Positions 33,085-41,669 of a stretch of 64,000 bases of DNA are shown in pieces; within the stretch, counting starts at the first letter, position 1; every line of letters begins with the position of its first letter. The notes beneath the pieces are model-generated. The model was given only the letters and a program-made list of their open reading frames with translations, was not told the DNA's origin and made no database searches. The stretch is from a virus. The stretch covers positions 186,001 to 250,000 of the IMG/VR virus record IMGVR_UViG_3300017963_000188. One strand, given 5' to 3'. The position numbers were made by a program, and so were the translations under genes.

Positions 33085-35022
33085 ATGGGTAGAACATATA
33101 TCAGGCAAGTCACTCAGATCAATCCATCTGATACCTATGATGATACTATTGCTCCAGGATCAACTTTGGAGACAAACCCAAGTAACATTGAGGATGATCT
33201 GAATGGTCTTCGTTCTATGCTCAAGAGAGTCTTGTATTACACAGAGAGTGGTAATTGGTATGATGAAGTGCCAACAATAAATACCAAGACCAGAGGTATA
33301 TACCAAATTGCCACACATCTTGATGCTTTAGAGGAACACAAGTTCCTCTTTAGAGCACAGGTGCTTACTGACATTACTGTCCCTGCAAGTGTTGTTCCTA
33401 CAGGTTCTATTACTACAGTAGCAAAAGCTAATCTTTCTGATGGTGAAACTTTTGTTATTAGTGATGGTACTAATCCTGCTGTGACATTCTACTTTGATGT
33501 TACTGGCACATACACTCCAGGAAGTGGTTATGATGCAACTAACATTCGAGTAAATGTAAGTGGTGACACTACAGCAGATGATGTTCGAGATACTTGCATT
33601 GCAGCTATTGATGGTGTTGGTGCTGGACTCTTGGTAGATGCTTCAAATGGTGGTGCTGCTACTGTAACCCTTACACATGATCAGGGTGGTAGTGCTGGTA
33701 ACCAGACAGTTACTGAAACAGTTTCAGATGCTGGTTTTGCAGTTTCAGGGCTTACTGGTGGTGCTGGTGATCATGTTACTTTGAGCCAGGCTAGTAGTGA
33801 AACACCTACTGAGACAGCGGCTGTCAATGCAGGAACTGCAAATGGTTGTGTTGTTGCTACATTATCTGGTGATGTTGGAAGCCATGACCTTGCTGAAGTC
33901 TCTGGTGTTAATACTATCAACCCCAAAAACTTAGTAGTTATCAGGGACGCTACTACTGGAGACCCAATTCTTTCTAATCAAAAAGAAATTCTTGGGTTGT
34001 TGCAAACTGAAACTGGGGTTACAGATGGTACTGCCTTTAATGACAGTACAGCACAGGTACAGATTTCATTTGTAGTTGAGAATGGTACTGCTGATGATCT
34101 TATCCCTTGTGATGCTGCTGATATTGGTGGTAAATCTGTTAATTACAGTTATGTACGTCGATTGAATCTTGATTCTTTGCCAGAACAAGCATTCTTAACA
34201 GGTGTGTTTACAGATGTAAGTGCCTCTGTTGATGTTACTCTTGATAATGCTATTGACAATCAAGCTGGACCAGCAACACAGATTCAGAATATTGATTGGC
34301 GTATCTCTGATACTTATACTCTTGATTTCCAAACCAGTGACGGTGGTGTAGACCTTTTGAGTATTAAGCCTAATGCTGCTGGTGATGAAATTGAGTTAAA
34401 TGTAGATGACCTTGATATAAACAATGTCAACACAGCCGACTTTGCACAAGGAGCTGCATTTGACACTGGTGGCACCACTATCAATGTAGGTGATACCGCT
34501 GGTCAGATTGATTCTGCTGCTGGTCTGACTCTGGCTTCAGGTGGTGCTGGAGATGTCAAACTTGATTCTGTGAATGAGATCCTTTTTGATGATGGGTATC
34601 GTTCAGGATCTACATTCAGTGTGGATCTTAAATTGGCTGCAAATTCTACTGAATGGGATAATTACGAAACAGCTTTTGGTGAAGTGTCATTGCTGAATGC
34701 TATTGTTCAAGCTTCTACAGCAGCAGATACTGAGAAGACTGTTGCAGTAGTTACAGCAGCTACGATTGCTGCTAATACAAATGTGACAGGAGCTGGTGGA
34801 TCACCAAATATTGATGCTCAACTTTCTGATTATTCAACCTATACATTTGTAACCGATGTTGATATATATTTGAATGGTGTGCTGATGCGTAATGGTGCTG
34901 ATGCAGCAGCAAATCATGATGTATACCCAGGTGATGCACCAGCTAATGGGGATCTGAAATTTGAGTTTGCATTGACAGGTTCTCCTGGTAATCCTGATGT
35001 TATCACAATGATTATCAGGTAG
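33085..35022 (+). CDS. Fibre-like virion protein
   Basis: 645 residues, Gly/Thr/Ala/Asp-rich and beta-repetitive. N-terminal about 85 residues have a short attachment-type region (TNPSNIEDDLNGLRSMLKRVL). Residues about 105-235 form a domain starting SDGETFVISDGTNPAVTFYFD. The C-terminus (DIYLNGVLMRNGADAAANHD, LKFEFALTGSPGNPD) is a common ending of phage structural proteins. No lyase triad was seen. It is probably a head or tail fibre. Confidence 0.6.
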   Translation: MGRTYIRQVTQINPSDTYDDTIAPGSTLETNPSNIEDDLNGLRSMLKRVLYYTESGNWYDEVPTINTKTRGIYQIATHLDALEEHKFLFRAQVLTDITVPASVVPTGSITTVAKANLSDGETFVISDGTNPAVTFYFDVTGTYTPGSGYDATNIRVNVSGDTTADDVRDTCIAAIDGVGAGLLVDASNGGAATVTLTHDQGGSAGNQTVTETVSDAGFAVSGLTGGAGDHVTLSQASSETPTETAAVNAGTANGCVVATLSGDVGSHDLAEVSGVNTINPKNLVVIRDATTGDPILSNQKEILGLLQTETGVTDGTAFNDSTAQVQISFVVENGTADDLIPCDAADIGGKSVNYSYVRRLNLDSLPEQAFLTGVFTDVSASVDVTLDNAIDNQAGPATQIQNIDWRISDTYTLDFQTSDGGVDLLSIKPNAAGDEIELNVDDLDINNVNTADFAQGAAFDTGGTTINVGDTAGQIDSAAGLTLASGGAGDVKLDSVNEILFDDGYRSGSTFSVDLKLAANSTEWDNYETAFGEVSLLNAIVQASTAADTEKTVAVVTAATIAANTNVTGAGGSPNIDAQLSDYSTYTFVTDVDIYLNGVLMRNGADAAANHDVYPGDAPANGDLKFEFALTGSPGNPDVITMIIR

Positions 35023-35068
35023 TATCAACTAATATATATGTAGCTAAAAACAACTAGAGGAGATGTAG

Positions 35069-35671
35069 ATGAATGTAGAAAAGTCAGAACTGAAGATGTT
35101 GATTACCAAAGAGGTTGGTAAGAGACTAAGTGCTCAGGAGGAAGCTGCAAAACAAGAGCTGTATCGTAATGACGGTGCTATTGGTGCTTTGAAGCAAGGT
35201 ATAGAAAAGTTAGAAAATCATAAGGGATACTATAAGAAGAAGTTAATGGGTGAAGAAATGTCACCTGAAGAGCATACTATGGTGGTGACAGCTATAGATC
35301 AGTGTAAAGGTATCCTTACCAATTTGTCAGATGCAGCTTTTATCAATAAACAGATTAAACAGGGAGAAGTGTTAGCCTTTGGTAAAAGTGAGAATATTCT
35401 TTCTTCAATGCATGAAGAAGAACGGGCAAAATTAGAAACTCTCTATAAAGCCATCGAAGATGGTACTATAACTCCAGATAGTGATGGTTCTGTGCGTCCT
35501 TCTTTACAAGCTGCACGAGGGAAATCAGTGGTGGCTGACCTCAATGAGCGTAGAGCCAAAGCAGCAAAAGAAAAAGCTGAAAAGAAAGAAGGTGCTGCCA
35601 AGAAAGCAACTAAAGCAGCTACTAAGAAAACCGAGGCTTCAAAGAAGCGAGGGAGACCTAAAAAGTCTTAG
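35069..35671 (+). CDS. Coiled-coil protein with histone H1-like AT-hook tail
   Basis: 200 residues. N-terminal 140 residues are helical/coiled coil; from about 155 the chain becomes Lys/Ala-rich in H1 style (GAAKKATKAATKKTEASKK) and ends RGRPKKS, a canonical AT-hook core. Such tails bind the DNA minor groove. In a virion module it may bind packaged DNA or tether it to a virion protein. Function inferred from composition only. Confidence 0.6.
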   Translation: MNVEKSELKMLITKEVGKRLSAQEEAAKQELYRNDGAIGALKQGIEKLENHKGYYKKKLMGEEMSPEEHTMVVTAIDQCKGILTNLSDAAFINKQIKQGEVLAFGKSENILSSMHEEERAKLETLYKAIEDGTITPDSDGSVRPSLQAARGKSVVADLNERRAKAAKEKAEKKEGAAKKATKAATKKTEASKKRGRPKKS

Positions 35672-35691
35672 ATAGAATAGGATGAAGGGAT

Positions 35692-36180
35692 ATGCCTCGA
35701 ACTCCAGATAGAGTGTACGGACCTTCACTGGAGGAAGAGACTCGATACGATGAGCAAACTGAAGATCCTACAGAAGAAGGTGCTGTACGATATGTAAGTG
35801 GAGCCTTTAAGCTCAAAGACAGCCTGGGTATATACAATCCTCGTACTGGTGGGAGTGGTATAACTGAGGCAGAACATAAAGTTCTAAGGCAGTTAATCCA
35901 CTTTATAGACAATGGTCCTGCTGAGGGTTTTGTGTCAGGGGCATATAGAGAAATCCTTCCCTCTGCCGATCCTTTTCCCACCTCAGAGATATGGTGGGAA
36001 TCCTCCTCAAAAACTAAGAAGATAGTTGAACTTACCATTACTCGAAATGCTAATAAAATACCAACTGCTGAGGAGTGGAAAGTATATGATACTGATGGTT
36101 CTACAGTATTGGCTACTGTAACAGATACTATATCGTATACTGGTATTTTTGAGACTTCCAGAACGAGGGCAATAACATGA
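35692..36180 (+). CDS. Virion-module hypothetical protein
   Basis: 162 residues. An acidic N-terminus (EEETRYDEQTEDPTEEG) leads to a helical segment (AEHKVLRQLIHFIDNGPAEGF), a motif often seen in phage tail accessory proteins, then a beta-rich end (IVELTITRNANKIPTAEEWKVYD). Overlaps the next gene by four bases (ATGA). No firm family. Confidence 0.55.
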   Translation: MPRTPDRVYGPSLEEETRYDEQTEDPTEEGAVRYVSGAFKLKDSLGIYNPRTGGSGITEAEHKVLRQLIHFIDNGPAEGFVSGAYREILPSADPFPTSEIWWESSSKTKKIVELTITRNANKIPTAEEWKVYDTDGSTVLATVTDTISYTGIFETSRTRAIT

Positions 36181-37166
36181 GTCGTAGCCCTGCTGTGATA
36201 TTATATGATAGTGCTGCTCATCCAGTAGGGGTTGAGTTGGATGGTTCAATTTATCGCCTTCAGACCCAAACCAAATTAGCTACAGGTCATGGTTTAGCGA
36301 CAGAAGCTAAACAAGATGTTTTGGAAGCCTCTCTCACGTCAATTGAAGGGGATACCGATAATCTTGACGTAGCTCTTTCATCTCGTGCCTCAGAATCAAC
36401 TGCTGACCTGATTCGAGCAAAGACAGATAATCTTGATGTAGCATTATCTACACGTACAAAGCCGAGTGACCTCCAAAAAACAGTGTTGCATGATGGGTCC
36501 GGTAATCCTGTCGGTATCATTCTTGATGGTGCTGTATATCGTTTGCAATCAGAATCAAAAATAGCAAAAGGATCTTCTGATTTAGTGTCTCTAGATGCCA
36601 TTGACACAATCAGTGGGCAGGGTAGGCTGAAAGCAACATTGTATTCACTCGGAGGTGAGCCCATAGCGTTCACTTCTGCACCACCAGACCCATCCTCAAT
36701 CAGAAATTCATATGTGCTTAACGGAAGCAATGATTCGTTGCTAGTGGATGGGAGTGTTACACCTGTTGAATTTACATATGAAGCAGATTCAACATATGAT
36801 ATTTCTCTGCAAGAGATGAAACTCACCATAGCATCAAATTCTATTACCTTCGGCAATGGTTACTTTGGTGCTGTATCAGGACCATTGACCAATGGTGTAT
36901 TGGTTCAAATAACAGCAGGTGGTAATACTGGGACAGTGATCAATATACAGCAGAATGAGGGTTTTGTGAATTTTGCATCCCCCGGTGGTTTTCAATGGGT
37001 CGTGAGCAGTAAAGATTTGCTGTCTACAACCTGGTTAATTGGTGGGGGGTTGAGGTTATATGCAGGAACATCGGATAGAGTTTCTGTTACGGTAAGAGAT
37101 GATATTGATTCTGCTGGGGTGTATTTTAGATGTTTTGTTAAGGGTAATTTACTTCCATCAGTGTGA
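36177..37166 (+). CDS. Virion structural protein with internal duplication
   Basis: 329 residues. The segment AHPVGVELDGSIYRLQTQTK (about 13-32) recurs as GNPVGIILDGAVYRLQSESK (about 106-125), and TDNLDVALSSR recurs as TDNLDVALSTR, so the N-terminal half is duplicated. The C-terminal about 120 residues share a layout with the next protein (LxNGVLI--, VRDD---AGVYFRCFVKG). Likely an adhesin-like virion protein. Confidence 0.55.
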   Translation: MSRSPAVILYDSAAHPVGVELDGSIYRLQTQTKLATGHGLATEAKQDVLEASLTSIEGDTDNLDVALSSRASESTADLIRAKTDNLDVALSTRTKPSDLQKTVLHDGSGNPVGIILDGAVYRLQSESKIAKGSSDLVSLDAIDTISGQGRLKATLYSLGGEPIAFTSAPPDPSSIRNSYVLNGSNDSLLVDGSVTPVEFTYEADSTYDISLQEMKLTIASNSITFGNGYFGAVSGPLTNGVLVQITAGGNTGTVINIQQNEGFVNFASPGGFQWVVSSKDLLSTTWLIGGGLRLYAGTSDRVSVTVRDDIDSAGVYFRCFVKGNLLPSV

Positions 37167-37173
37167 GATAGTA

Positions 37174-38160
37174 ATGCCGATTAATACTGTTGTGATTAAC
37201 AATTTGAATCTTGAGCGTTCTAAGTTCAAACGTCTCGATAATGGCTCCGAAGAGATGGCTATTAATGGTGCTGCTCAAGGTACACCTACAGTAATTTGGA
37301 ATGGAACTGGTGCTGGAGATACTGGTGGTGATTGGGATCACGAGGCACAAGGAACAGAAACAGCAGAGTCAAAATATTCTGGGACAAATGGTCTTGATAG
37401 TGGTGAAAGGTCAGCCGGACAAGAGACAAGATTTGATTATGGGGAGAATCAAGACATAGCTGGGACATATGATACCTTGACTTTCTGGATGCAGCCCAAA
37501 GCCTATCCTGTAGGTTCAAATTTCAAGATTCTATTTAGAACCAGTGGGGGTTCTAATCCTGGTAATGTCCTTTATGTTGCTGATTATATTGATAACTTTG
37601 ATCTGGATATTTGGCAGCAAGTTAATATTCCAATAGCAGATTTTGATCTCGTAAATGATGTTGCTAAGTTAGTTTTCATTTATGCCTCTCAAGGTGGTCA
37701 GCATTTCTGGTTTGATGATATTGAGCTGAATAGTAGTGGTGGGGGAGGTCCTTATACGTTCAGAATCTCAGCACCTAGCACAGAAATATATCATGTAGAT
37801 TCAATGAAACTTATCGTGGTTTCTGGTACTTCTGGCTGGAATTCAAATTCTTTTGCAGATATTACAAGTGGTTTAGCAAATGGTGTTTTGATTCGACATC
37901 TAGATACTGAACCAGAAGAAGACCAAACTTTGTGGTCTTTCACTATGAAGACGAATGTAGACCTTTTTGGGTATCTACGTCCAGTAGATGATATGGTATT
38001 TTCGGATAATACTCAGATGTTTGTTTTTCTGCTAAAACCCGAGATAGCTACAGTGCATATAACTGATAAAAAAGTTCTTGATATTGTGATTCGAGACAAT
38101 CTTTCAAGTTTAACTAAGATGAGAGCTTTTCTTCATTATGGTGTGGAGGTGATTGAATGA
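37174..38160 (+). CDS. Virion protein with carbohydrate-binding-like jelly-roll domain
   Basis: 328 residues from ATG 37174; an earlier in-frame ATG at 37099 lies inside the previous gene. Residues about 40-195 show a jelly-roll pattern (YDTLTFWMQPKAYPVGSNFK, WQQVNIPIADFDL, FWFDDIELN) typical of carbohydrate-binding modules. The C-terminal domain resembles that of the preceding gene (LANGVLIRHL, DIVIRDNLSSLTKMRAFLHYG). A host-surface glycan-binding role is plausible. Confidence 0.55.
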   Translation: MPINTVVINNLNLERSKFKRLDNGSEEMAINGAAQGTPTVIWNGTGAGDTGGDWDHEAQGTETAESKYSGTNGLDSGERSAGQETRFDYGENQDIAGTYDTLTFWMQPKAYPVGSNFKILFRTSGGSNPGNVLYVADYIDNFDLDIWQQVNIPIADFDLVNDVAKLVFIYASQGGQHFWFDDIELNSSGGGGPYTFRISAPSTEIYHVDSMKLIVVSGTSGWNSNSFADITSGLANGVLIRHLDTEPEEDQTLWSFTMKTNVDLFGYLRPVDDMVFSDNTQMFVFLLKPEIATVHITDKKVLDIVIRDNLSSLTKMRAFLHYGVEVIE

Positions 38161-38888
38161 TAGATCTCAGAAATCCTCCACGGTTTTCAGATGGGAAACC
38201 ACATTACGTCCCAGATATCTTTCCGTCTGGGATGGTAAGTAATTATACTGGTGTAAGTGATGATGTGTCTAATGGAGTGAAATTTGCTGGTACTGAATTC
38301 TCAAAAGCATATGTTATGGGTGGTAGTGACAGCATTGAGTTTCAATTCATTGAATGGTCTTACCTAGCTGGTGGTATGGTTTTCTATGATGGTGGTAAGC
38401 CAGGTGATAAGGTCTCATTTAGTATTTATGCTCCAGCTACTGTAGGGACTTCTAATCCAGGAGCCGGTAATTATTTGAAATATGAGATAGCTCCAAATAC
38501 ACATGTTTATATACCATATCCCAATGGTGGTTGGGATTTGGATCTGTCTGAAAAATTAAATGGTAATGTAACTTTTACTAAAGTGGTTCCAGTACCAGCT
38601 CCTGGTAATAATACAGGATGGTTTGATTGGGACCCAGATACAGAAACAGTATCAATTAATGTAACTGGAAAAGGAGGGTATAATCTGATTGATCAGCCTA
38701 TATCATTAGCTACTTTTGTATCAAAAATACCTTTAATTGGAAATGGTGAAGTGCCTCTTGTTATTCCGGCTGTTAAGCCTATGCGGGTACTTGCTCATTG
38801 GATACATAAAGTTGTGATAGTCAATAATTCAGATAAGGCTCTTGATGTAGGTTGGATTTTGTATCTGGGTAAGAAAAATGCCGTATAG
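38157..38888 (+). CDS. Virion-module hypothetical protein, beta-rich
   Basis: 243 residues, ATGA overlap with the carbohydrate-binding-like gene, so probably made together. Beta-rich with FSDGKPHYVPDIFPSG, a SIEFQFIEWSYLAGGMVFYDGG core and a closing strand pair (KVVIVNNSDKALDVGWILYLG). Possibly the last part of the same adhesion assembly. No family recognised. Confidence 0.55.
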   Translation: MIDLRNPPRFSDGKPHYVPDIFPSGMVSNYTGVSDDVSNGVKFAGTEFSKAYVMGGSDSIEFQFIEWSYLAGGMVFYDGGKPGDKVSFSIYAPATVGTSNPGAGNYLKYEIAPNTHVYIPYPNGGWDLDLSEKLNGNVTFTKVVPVPAPGNNTGWFDWDPDTETVSINVTGKGGYNLIDQPISLATFVSKIPLIGNGEVPLVIPAVKPMRVLAHWIHKVVIVNNSDKALDVGWILYLGKKNAV

Positions 38889-38897
38889 GAGTTTGGT

Positions 38898-39425
38898 ATG
38901 GAACAACATGTTGATATCTTTTTTACGTGTAGTAGTGCCTGGTATAGTCGTCTTTTAAGATGGGCTGAAAAGAGTAAGGTAAGTCACACCGGGTTGGAGT
39001 ATAACAATCTTTCATTTGAAGGTGATAGCTGGACCTTAGAGTCAAGTGCTGGTGGTGTTGAGACGTTTCCTACAAAGAAAAGACCCCAAAATGTAACTCA
39101 CCGTTTTCGATGTCAATCATCTAACATTTCATCAGCTTTGAAGGAGATTTCTGAACTTGTTACATCTCCTTATGATTGGAAAAGTGCCTTTTTCATTGGG
39201 CTGGTGTTCATTGTTTGGAAGTTGTTAAAAGTGAAAATCAAACGACCTTTCAATAATTCTAGAGGTCAGGTTTGTTCAGAAATGGTCTCTAGATTTCTGA
39301 AAGTTTTGGGAAGTCCTGGTATTGATAATTTCGATTTTGAATCTGTGACACCTCAAATGCTTCTTAGTTATTGTCGAAATCGACCAGAGCTTTTTGTTGA
39401 AGTCGATATAGGAGGTGCATTATGA
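38898..39425 (+). CDS. Permuted papain-like (YiiX/NlpC-P60-type) enzyme
   Basis: 175 residues. VDIFFTCSSAWYSRLLRWAE, then KVSHTGL with H30, WTLESS with E48, and GQVCSEMVSRFL with C126. His early and Cys late, with CSE-x-V-S, is the pattern of circularly permuted NlpC/P60 or YiiX-like enzymes, which act on peptide or acyl bonds. A hydrophobic stretch (FFIGLVFIVWKLL) may dip into membrane. Overlaps a VanZ-like membrane protein by four bases. Cell-wall or lipid target is possible. Confidence 0.62.
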   Translation: MEQHVDIFFTCSSAWYSRLLRWAEKSKVSHTGLEYNNLSFEGDSWTLESSAGGVETFPTKKRPQNVTHRFRCQSSNISSALKEISELVTSPYDWKSAFFIGLVFIVWKLLKVKIKRPFNNSRGQVCSEMVSRFLKVLGSPGIDNFDFESVTPQMLLSYCRNRPELFVEVDIGGAL

Positions 39426-39802
39426 GTATAATACAATGGTGGGTGTCTAGATTTAAGTGGGAGCCAGATAATTGGTGGTGGGAACAGATCAATATGAAAG
39501 AGGCTTGGGGTTGGGTAGGTCTTGAAGATAAGTTACCAGCTTGGACTTTTGTTATACCTGACAAATTGTCCCATTTTTTAACATGTTTTCTATTGACATG
39601 GCTATTTTTTAGGTTAGGATTAAATAGACATTGGGCAGCCTTTTTGGGTTGGTTCATAATGATGGGACCATGGGAAATTCTTCTTGATGGTTGTTTTAGG
39701 CATGGTGCTTCTTGGAAAGATATGATAGCTAATACGTTAGGTACAATTTTGTGCTGGTGGTGGTTAGCTAGTTATGGTAATGTAGGTCAGTCCCAGTTGT
39801 GA
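39422..39802 (+). CDS. VanZ-like small membrane protein
   Basis: 126 residues, Trp-rich, with about three hydrophobic segments: DKLSHFLTCFLLTWLFFRLG, HWAAFLGWFIMMGPWEILLD and DMIANTLGTILCWWWLASYG. The D-K-x-x-H, central W/E and D-x-x-A-N-x-x-G pattern matches VanZ-like and related small integral-membrane folds. In a phage it could affect host membrane or lysis. It is coupled by ATGA to the permuted papain-like enzyme. Confidence 0.6.
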   Translation: MSIIQWWVSRFKWEPDNWWWEQINMKEAWGWVGLEDKLPAWTFVIPDKLSHFLTCFLLTWLFFRLGLNRHWAAFLGWFIMMGPWEILLDGCFRHGASWKDMIANTLGTILCWWWLASYGNVGQSQL

Positions 39803-39828
39803 TTTTATGTAACTAATAGGAGGAAGAT

Positions 39829-40341
39829 ATGAAAGTTGAGATGACAAGAAAGGAGTTGATTTCTTTCAATGATACTCTGAAGGCTTTAGCTAGGATCAGA
39901 GAAACTAGATTTGCTTATGTCATTGCAAAGAATAAACGTACCATCAAGGATGAACTTGACGCTCTAGAAGAAGCAAGACAAGCTCCAGATGGCTATGAAG
40001 AATACGAAAAGCAACGAGTTAGATTGGTCACAAAACATGCAGTGAAAGATCCAGATGGTAATCCAATCTTCCTTCCTAATGGTGCTACTAGAATCAGAAA
40101 TGAAATTGAGTTCGAAGCTGAATTCAATAAGCTCCGAGAAGAACATCGTGAGGCAGTTGAGTTAGGTGAAGCTAAAGAAAAGGAACTTCAAGAATTTCTG
40201 AAAGAGAAGATTTCATTCGATTTACATGCTGTTGATGTTAAGTATCTTCCAAAAGATCTAAGTTCTGATGAGATGGAAACATTGATGCCCATCATTGATG
40301 GGAATCTAGATGATTTGTTTTTAGACCCTGACCCATCTTAA
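39829..40341 (+). CDS. Charged helical hypothetical protein
   Basis: 170 residues; AGGAGGAAGAT before ATG. Mostly alpha-helical with a charged middle (EEYEKQRVRLVTKHAVKDPD, EFNKLREEHREAVELGEAKE) and an acidic tail (DGNLDDLFLDPDPS). Similar short charged proteins occur in many phages near tail or lysis genes, but no family can be named safely. Confidence 0.5.
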   Translation: MKVEMTRKELISFNDTLKALARIRETRFAYVIAKNKRTIKDELDALEEARQAPDGYEEYEKQRVRLVTKHAVKDPDGNPIFLPNGATRIRNEIEFEAEFNKLREEHREAVELGEAKEKELQEFLKEKISFDLHAVDVKYLPKDLSSDEMETLMPIIDGNLDDLFLDPDPS

Positions 40342-40357
40342 ACATAGATATCTCTAT

Positions 40358-40388
40358 AAATAAATCTTCAAATTATATATTTATTTTT
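40358..40388 (+). terminator. A/T-rich terminator-like hairpin
   Basis: AAATAAAT (40358-40365) pairs perfectly with ATTTATTT (40379-40386), followed by TT. It separates the charged-protein gene from the following membrane-protein gene. Stem is A/T only, so strength is uncertain. Confidence 0.35.
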
Positions 40389-40396
40389 CCTGTCTA

Positions 40397-40420
40397 TTGA
40401 TGGTCATGTTGCGCTATAAT
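40397..40420 (+). promoter_or_regulatory. Candidate promoter (-10 TATAAT)
   Basis: A perfect TATAAT lies at 40415-40420, 25 bases before ATG 40445; the nearest TTGATG (40397-40402) is only 12 bases upstream, too close for a normal sigma-70 -35. A ribosome site GAGGAGGG follows. Could need a phage factor. Confidence 0.35.
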
Positions 40421-40444
40421 TGACAGAGGAGGGTTGTATAGTCT

Positions 40445-40828
40445 ATGCCCGTTGAAACAATTAAACAATTTGCTCAATACGGTGGTTATATTGGTTTATT
40501 GACTGCTGTGATGGTCGTAGGTCTTGGTTTTGCTGTGATGTATCTTTGGAGGTATATACAAAAATTGATGGTTCAGATCAATACTACCCAAGAAGAACAT
40601 CAAAAGACATTAACATCTCTTCAAGAGGAGTATCAGAAAACCATCACATCTATACAAGAGAAATACCAGGTAACATTGACTGATCTACAAGATAAGCGTG
40701 TAGAAGAATCCAAAGAAGTGAGAGAACTTTTGATGGATTTCTCTAATGAGAATAACACTGTCATCAGGGGTCTCACTGAAGCTATGAATGCTTGGAAAGA
40801 GGCTATGGTAGCCAGGAGAAACACTTGA
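40445..40828 (+). CDS. Holin-like or anchor membrane/coiled-coil protein
   Basis: 127 residues. One transmembrane helix (about 12-34, GGYIGLLTAVMVVGLGFAVM) is followed by a coiled coil with three 10/11-residue repeats of the type QEEYQKTITSI, then a helical charged end. Single-span membrane proteins with a coiled coil occur among holins and spanin-like proteins, but also anchors. Gene order with two more small proteins (40828-41593) suggests one unit. Confidence 0.55.
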   Translation: MPVETIKQFAQYGGYIGLLTAVMVVGLGFAVMYLWRYIQKLMVQINTTQEEHQKTLTSLQEEYQKTITSIQEKYQVTLTDLQDKRVEESKEVRELLMDFSNENNTVIRGLTEAMNAWKEAMVARRNT

Positions 40829-41076
40829 TGTGGCCATTCAAGCCAAAAGAGATTGAAGATGATACCAAAGATGGGGAAGTCTCTGTTGAATTTGAATTTG
40901 ATCTAGAAGAACTTTTTAAAGTTCCAGAAAGCGATGGAGAATCTCATAAGACTGTGACTACATTGATAAAATCACAGAGAGACCGATATCAAGACTTGAA
41001 ATCTCAACTTCAAGATTTTAAAACTCAGGCCATTAACTTAATGGATGTTCCTGTGAAAGGTGGTAGCAATGAGTGA
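40828..41076 (+). CDS. Small acidic hypothetical protein
   Basis: 82 residues from ATG 40828, sharing a base with the previous TGA (TGATG), with AGGAG upstream. Acidic N-terminal half (KPKEIEDDTKDGEVSVEFEF) and helical C-terminal half (LIKSQRDRYQDLKSQLQDFK). Overlaps the next gene by eight bases. Function unknown. Confidence 0.55.
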   Translation: MWPFKPKEIEDDTKDGEVSVEFEFDLEELFKVPESDGESHKTVTTLIKSQRDRYQDLKSQLQDFKTQAINLMDVPVKGGSNE

Positions 41077-41593
41077 ACCCACAATAAAGGATGTAGCAGA
41101 CAAATTAGATAGAATCCTTGAATTGATTACTAAGTTAATTGACCCAATGACTAAAACTTTGGATGAAGCTGAGAAAAGTACCAGAGAAATCAATAGATCT
41201 ACTTTAAGTCGTTACATAGTTCTTGGTGGTATGGCTTTGACAGTCATCGTGATGTGTGGGGCTATGGGCTATGTCTTATGGGAAATGCGGGATGTAGTCA
41301 AAAAGCTAGAAGAGCAGCATCTGAAAGTGGGAGTCACTGAAGTACAGGTAGATACTCTTGTGGATCTTGCAAAGAAAAATGCTTCTACACCTGAAATCAG
41401 GAAGAAATTAGAGAAAATAACTAGAATTAAAGATGATCCTAGTCCTGAGCAGGTGAAGATGGTGATTAAAGCGGCATCTAGGAAGCCATCTTCTTCTATA
41501 CAAATAAAAGTGGATAAAGATAAGAATCTTAGTAAGAAACCGTTGGAAAAAGCAGCCTCATCAGAAAAAGAAGATGAGGATGACACGGATTGA
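41069..41593 (+). CDS. Membrane protein with amphipathic N-terminus and charged tail
   Basis: 174 residues from ATG 41069 (AAAGGTGG upstream). N-terminal about 45 residues are amphipathic helix (DKLDRILELITKLIDPMTKTL); one transmembrane helix (about 50-72, YIVLGGMALTVIVMCGAMGY); then a coiled-coil segment and a Lys/Asp/Glu tail. Together with 40445-40828 it makes a pair of single-span proteins. A lysis or anchoring role is inference. Confidence 0.55.
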   Translation: MSEPTIKDVADKLDRILELITKLIDPMTKTLDEAEKSTREINRSTLSRYIVLGGMALTVIVMCGAMGYVLWEMRDVVKKLEEQHLKVGVTEVQVDTLVDLAKKNASTPEIRKKLEKITRIKDDPSPEQVKMVIKAASRKPSSSIQIKVDKDKNLSKKPLEKAASSEKEDEDDTD

Positions 41594-41620
41594 TTTTATA
41601 GAGGATACAGAATAACGATT

Positions 41621-41631
41621 ATCTTTTTATG
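41621..41631 (+). promoter_or_regulatory. Recurring CTTTTTAT box
   Basis: ATCTTTTTATG lies 27 bases past a stop codon. Similar boxes are at 43855-43865, 47244-47254 and 49824-49833, each after a stop codon before the next gene. Possible phage late-promoter element. Confidence 0.3.
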
Positions 41632-41669
41632 ATTACCTAGAATAGGTCATGATTTAAGAGGAGATGACA

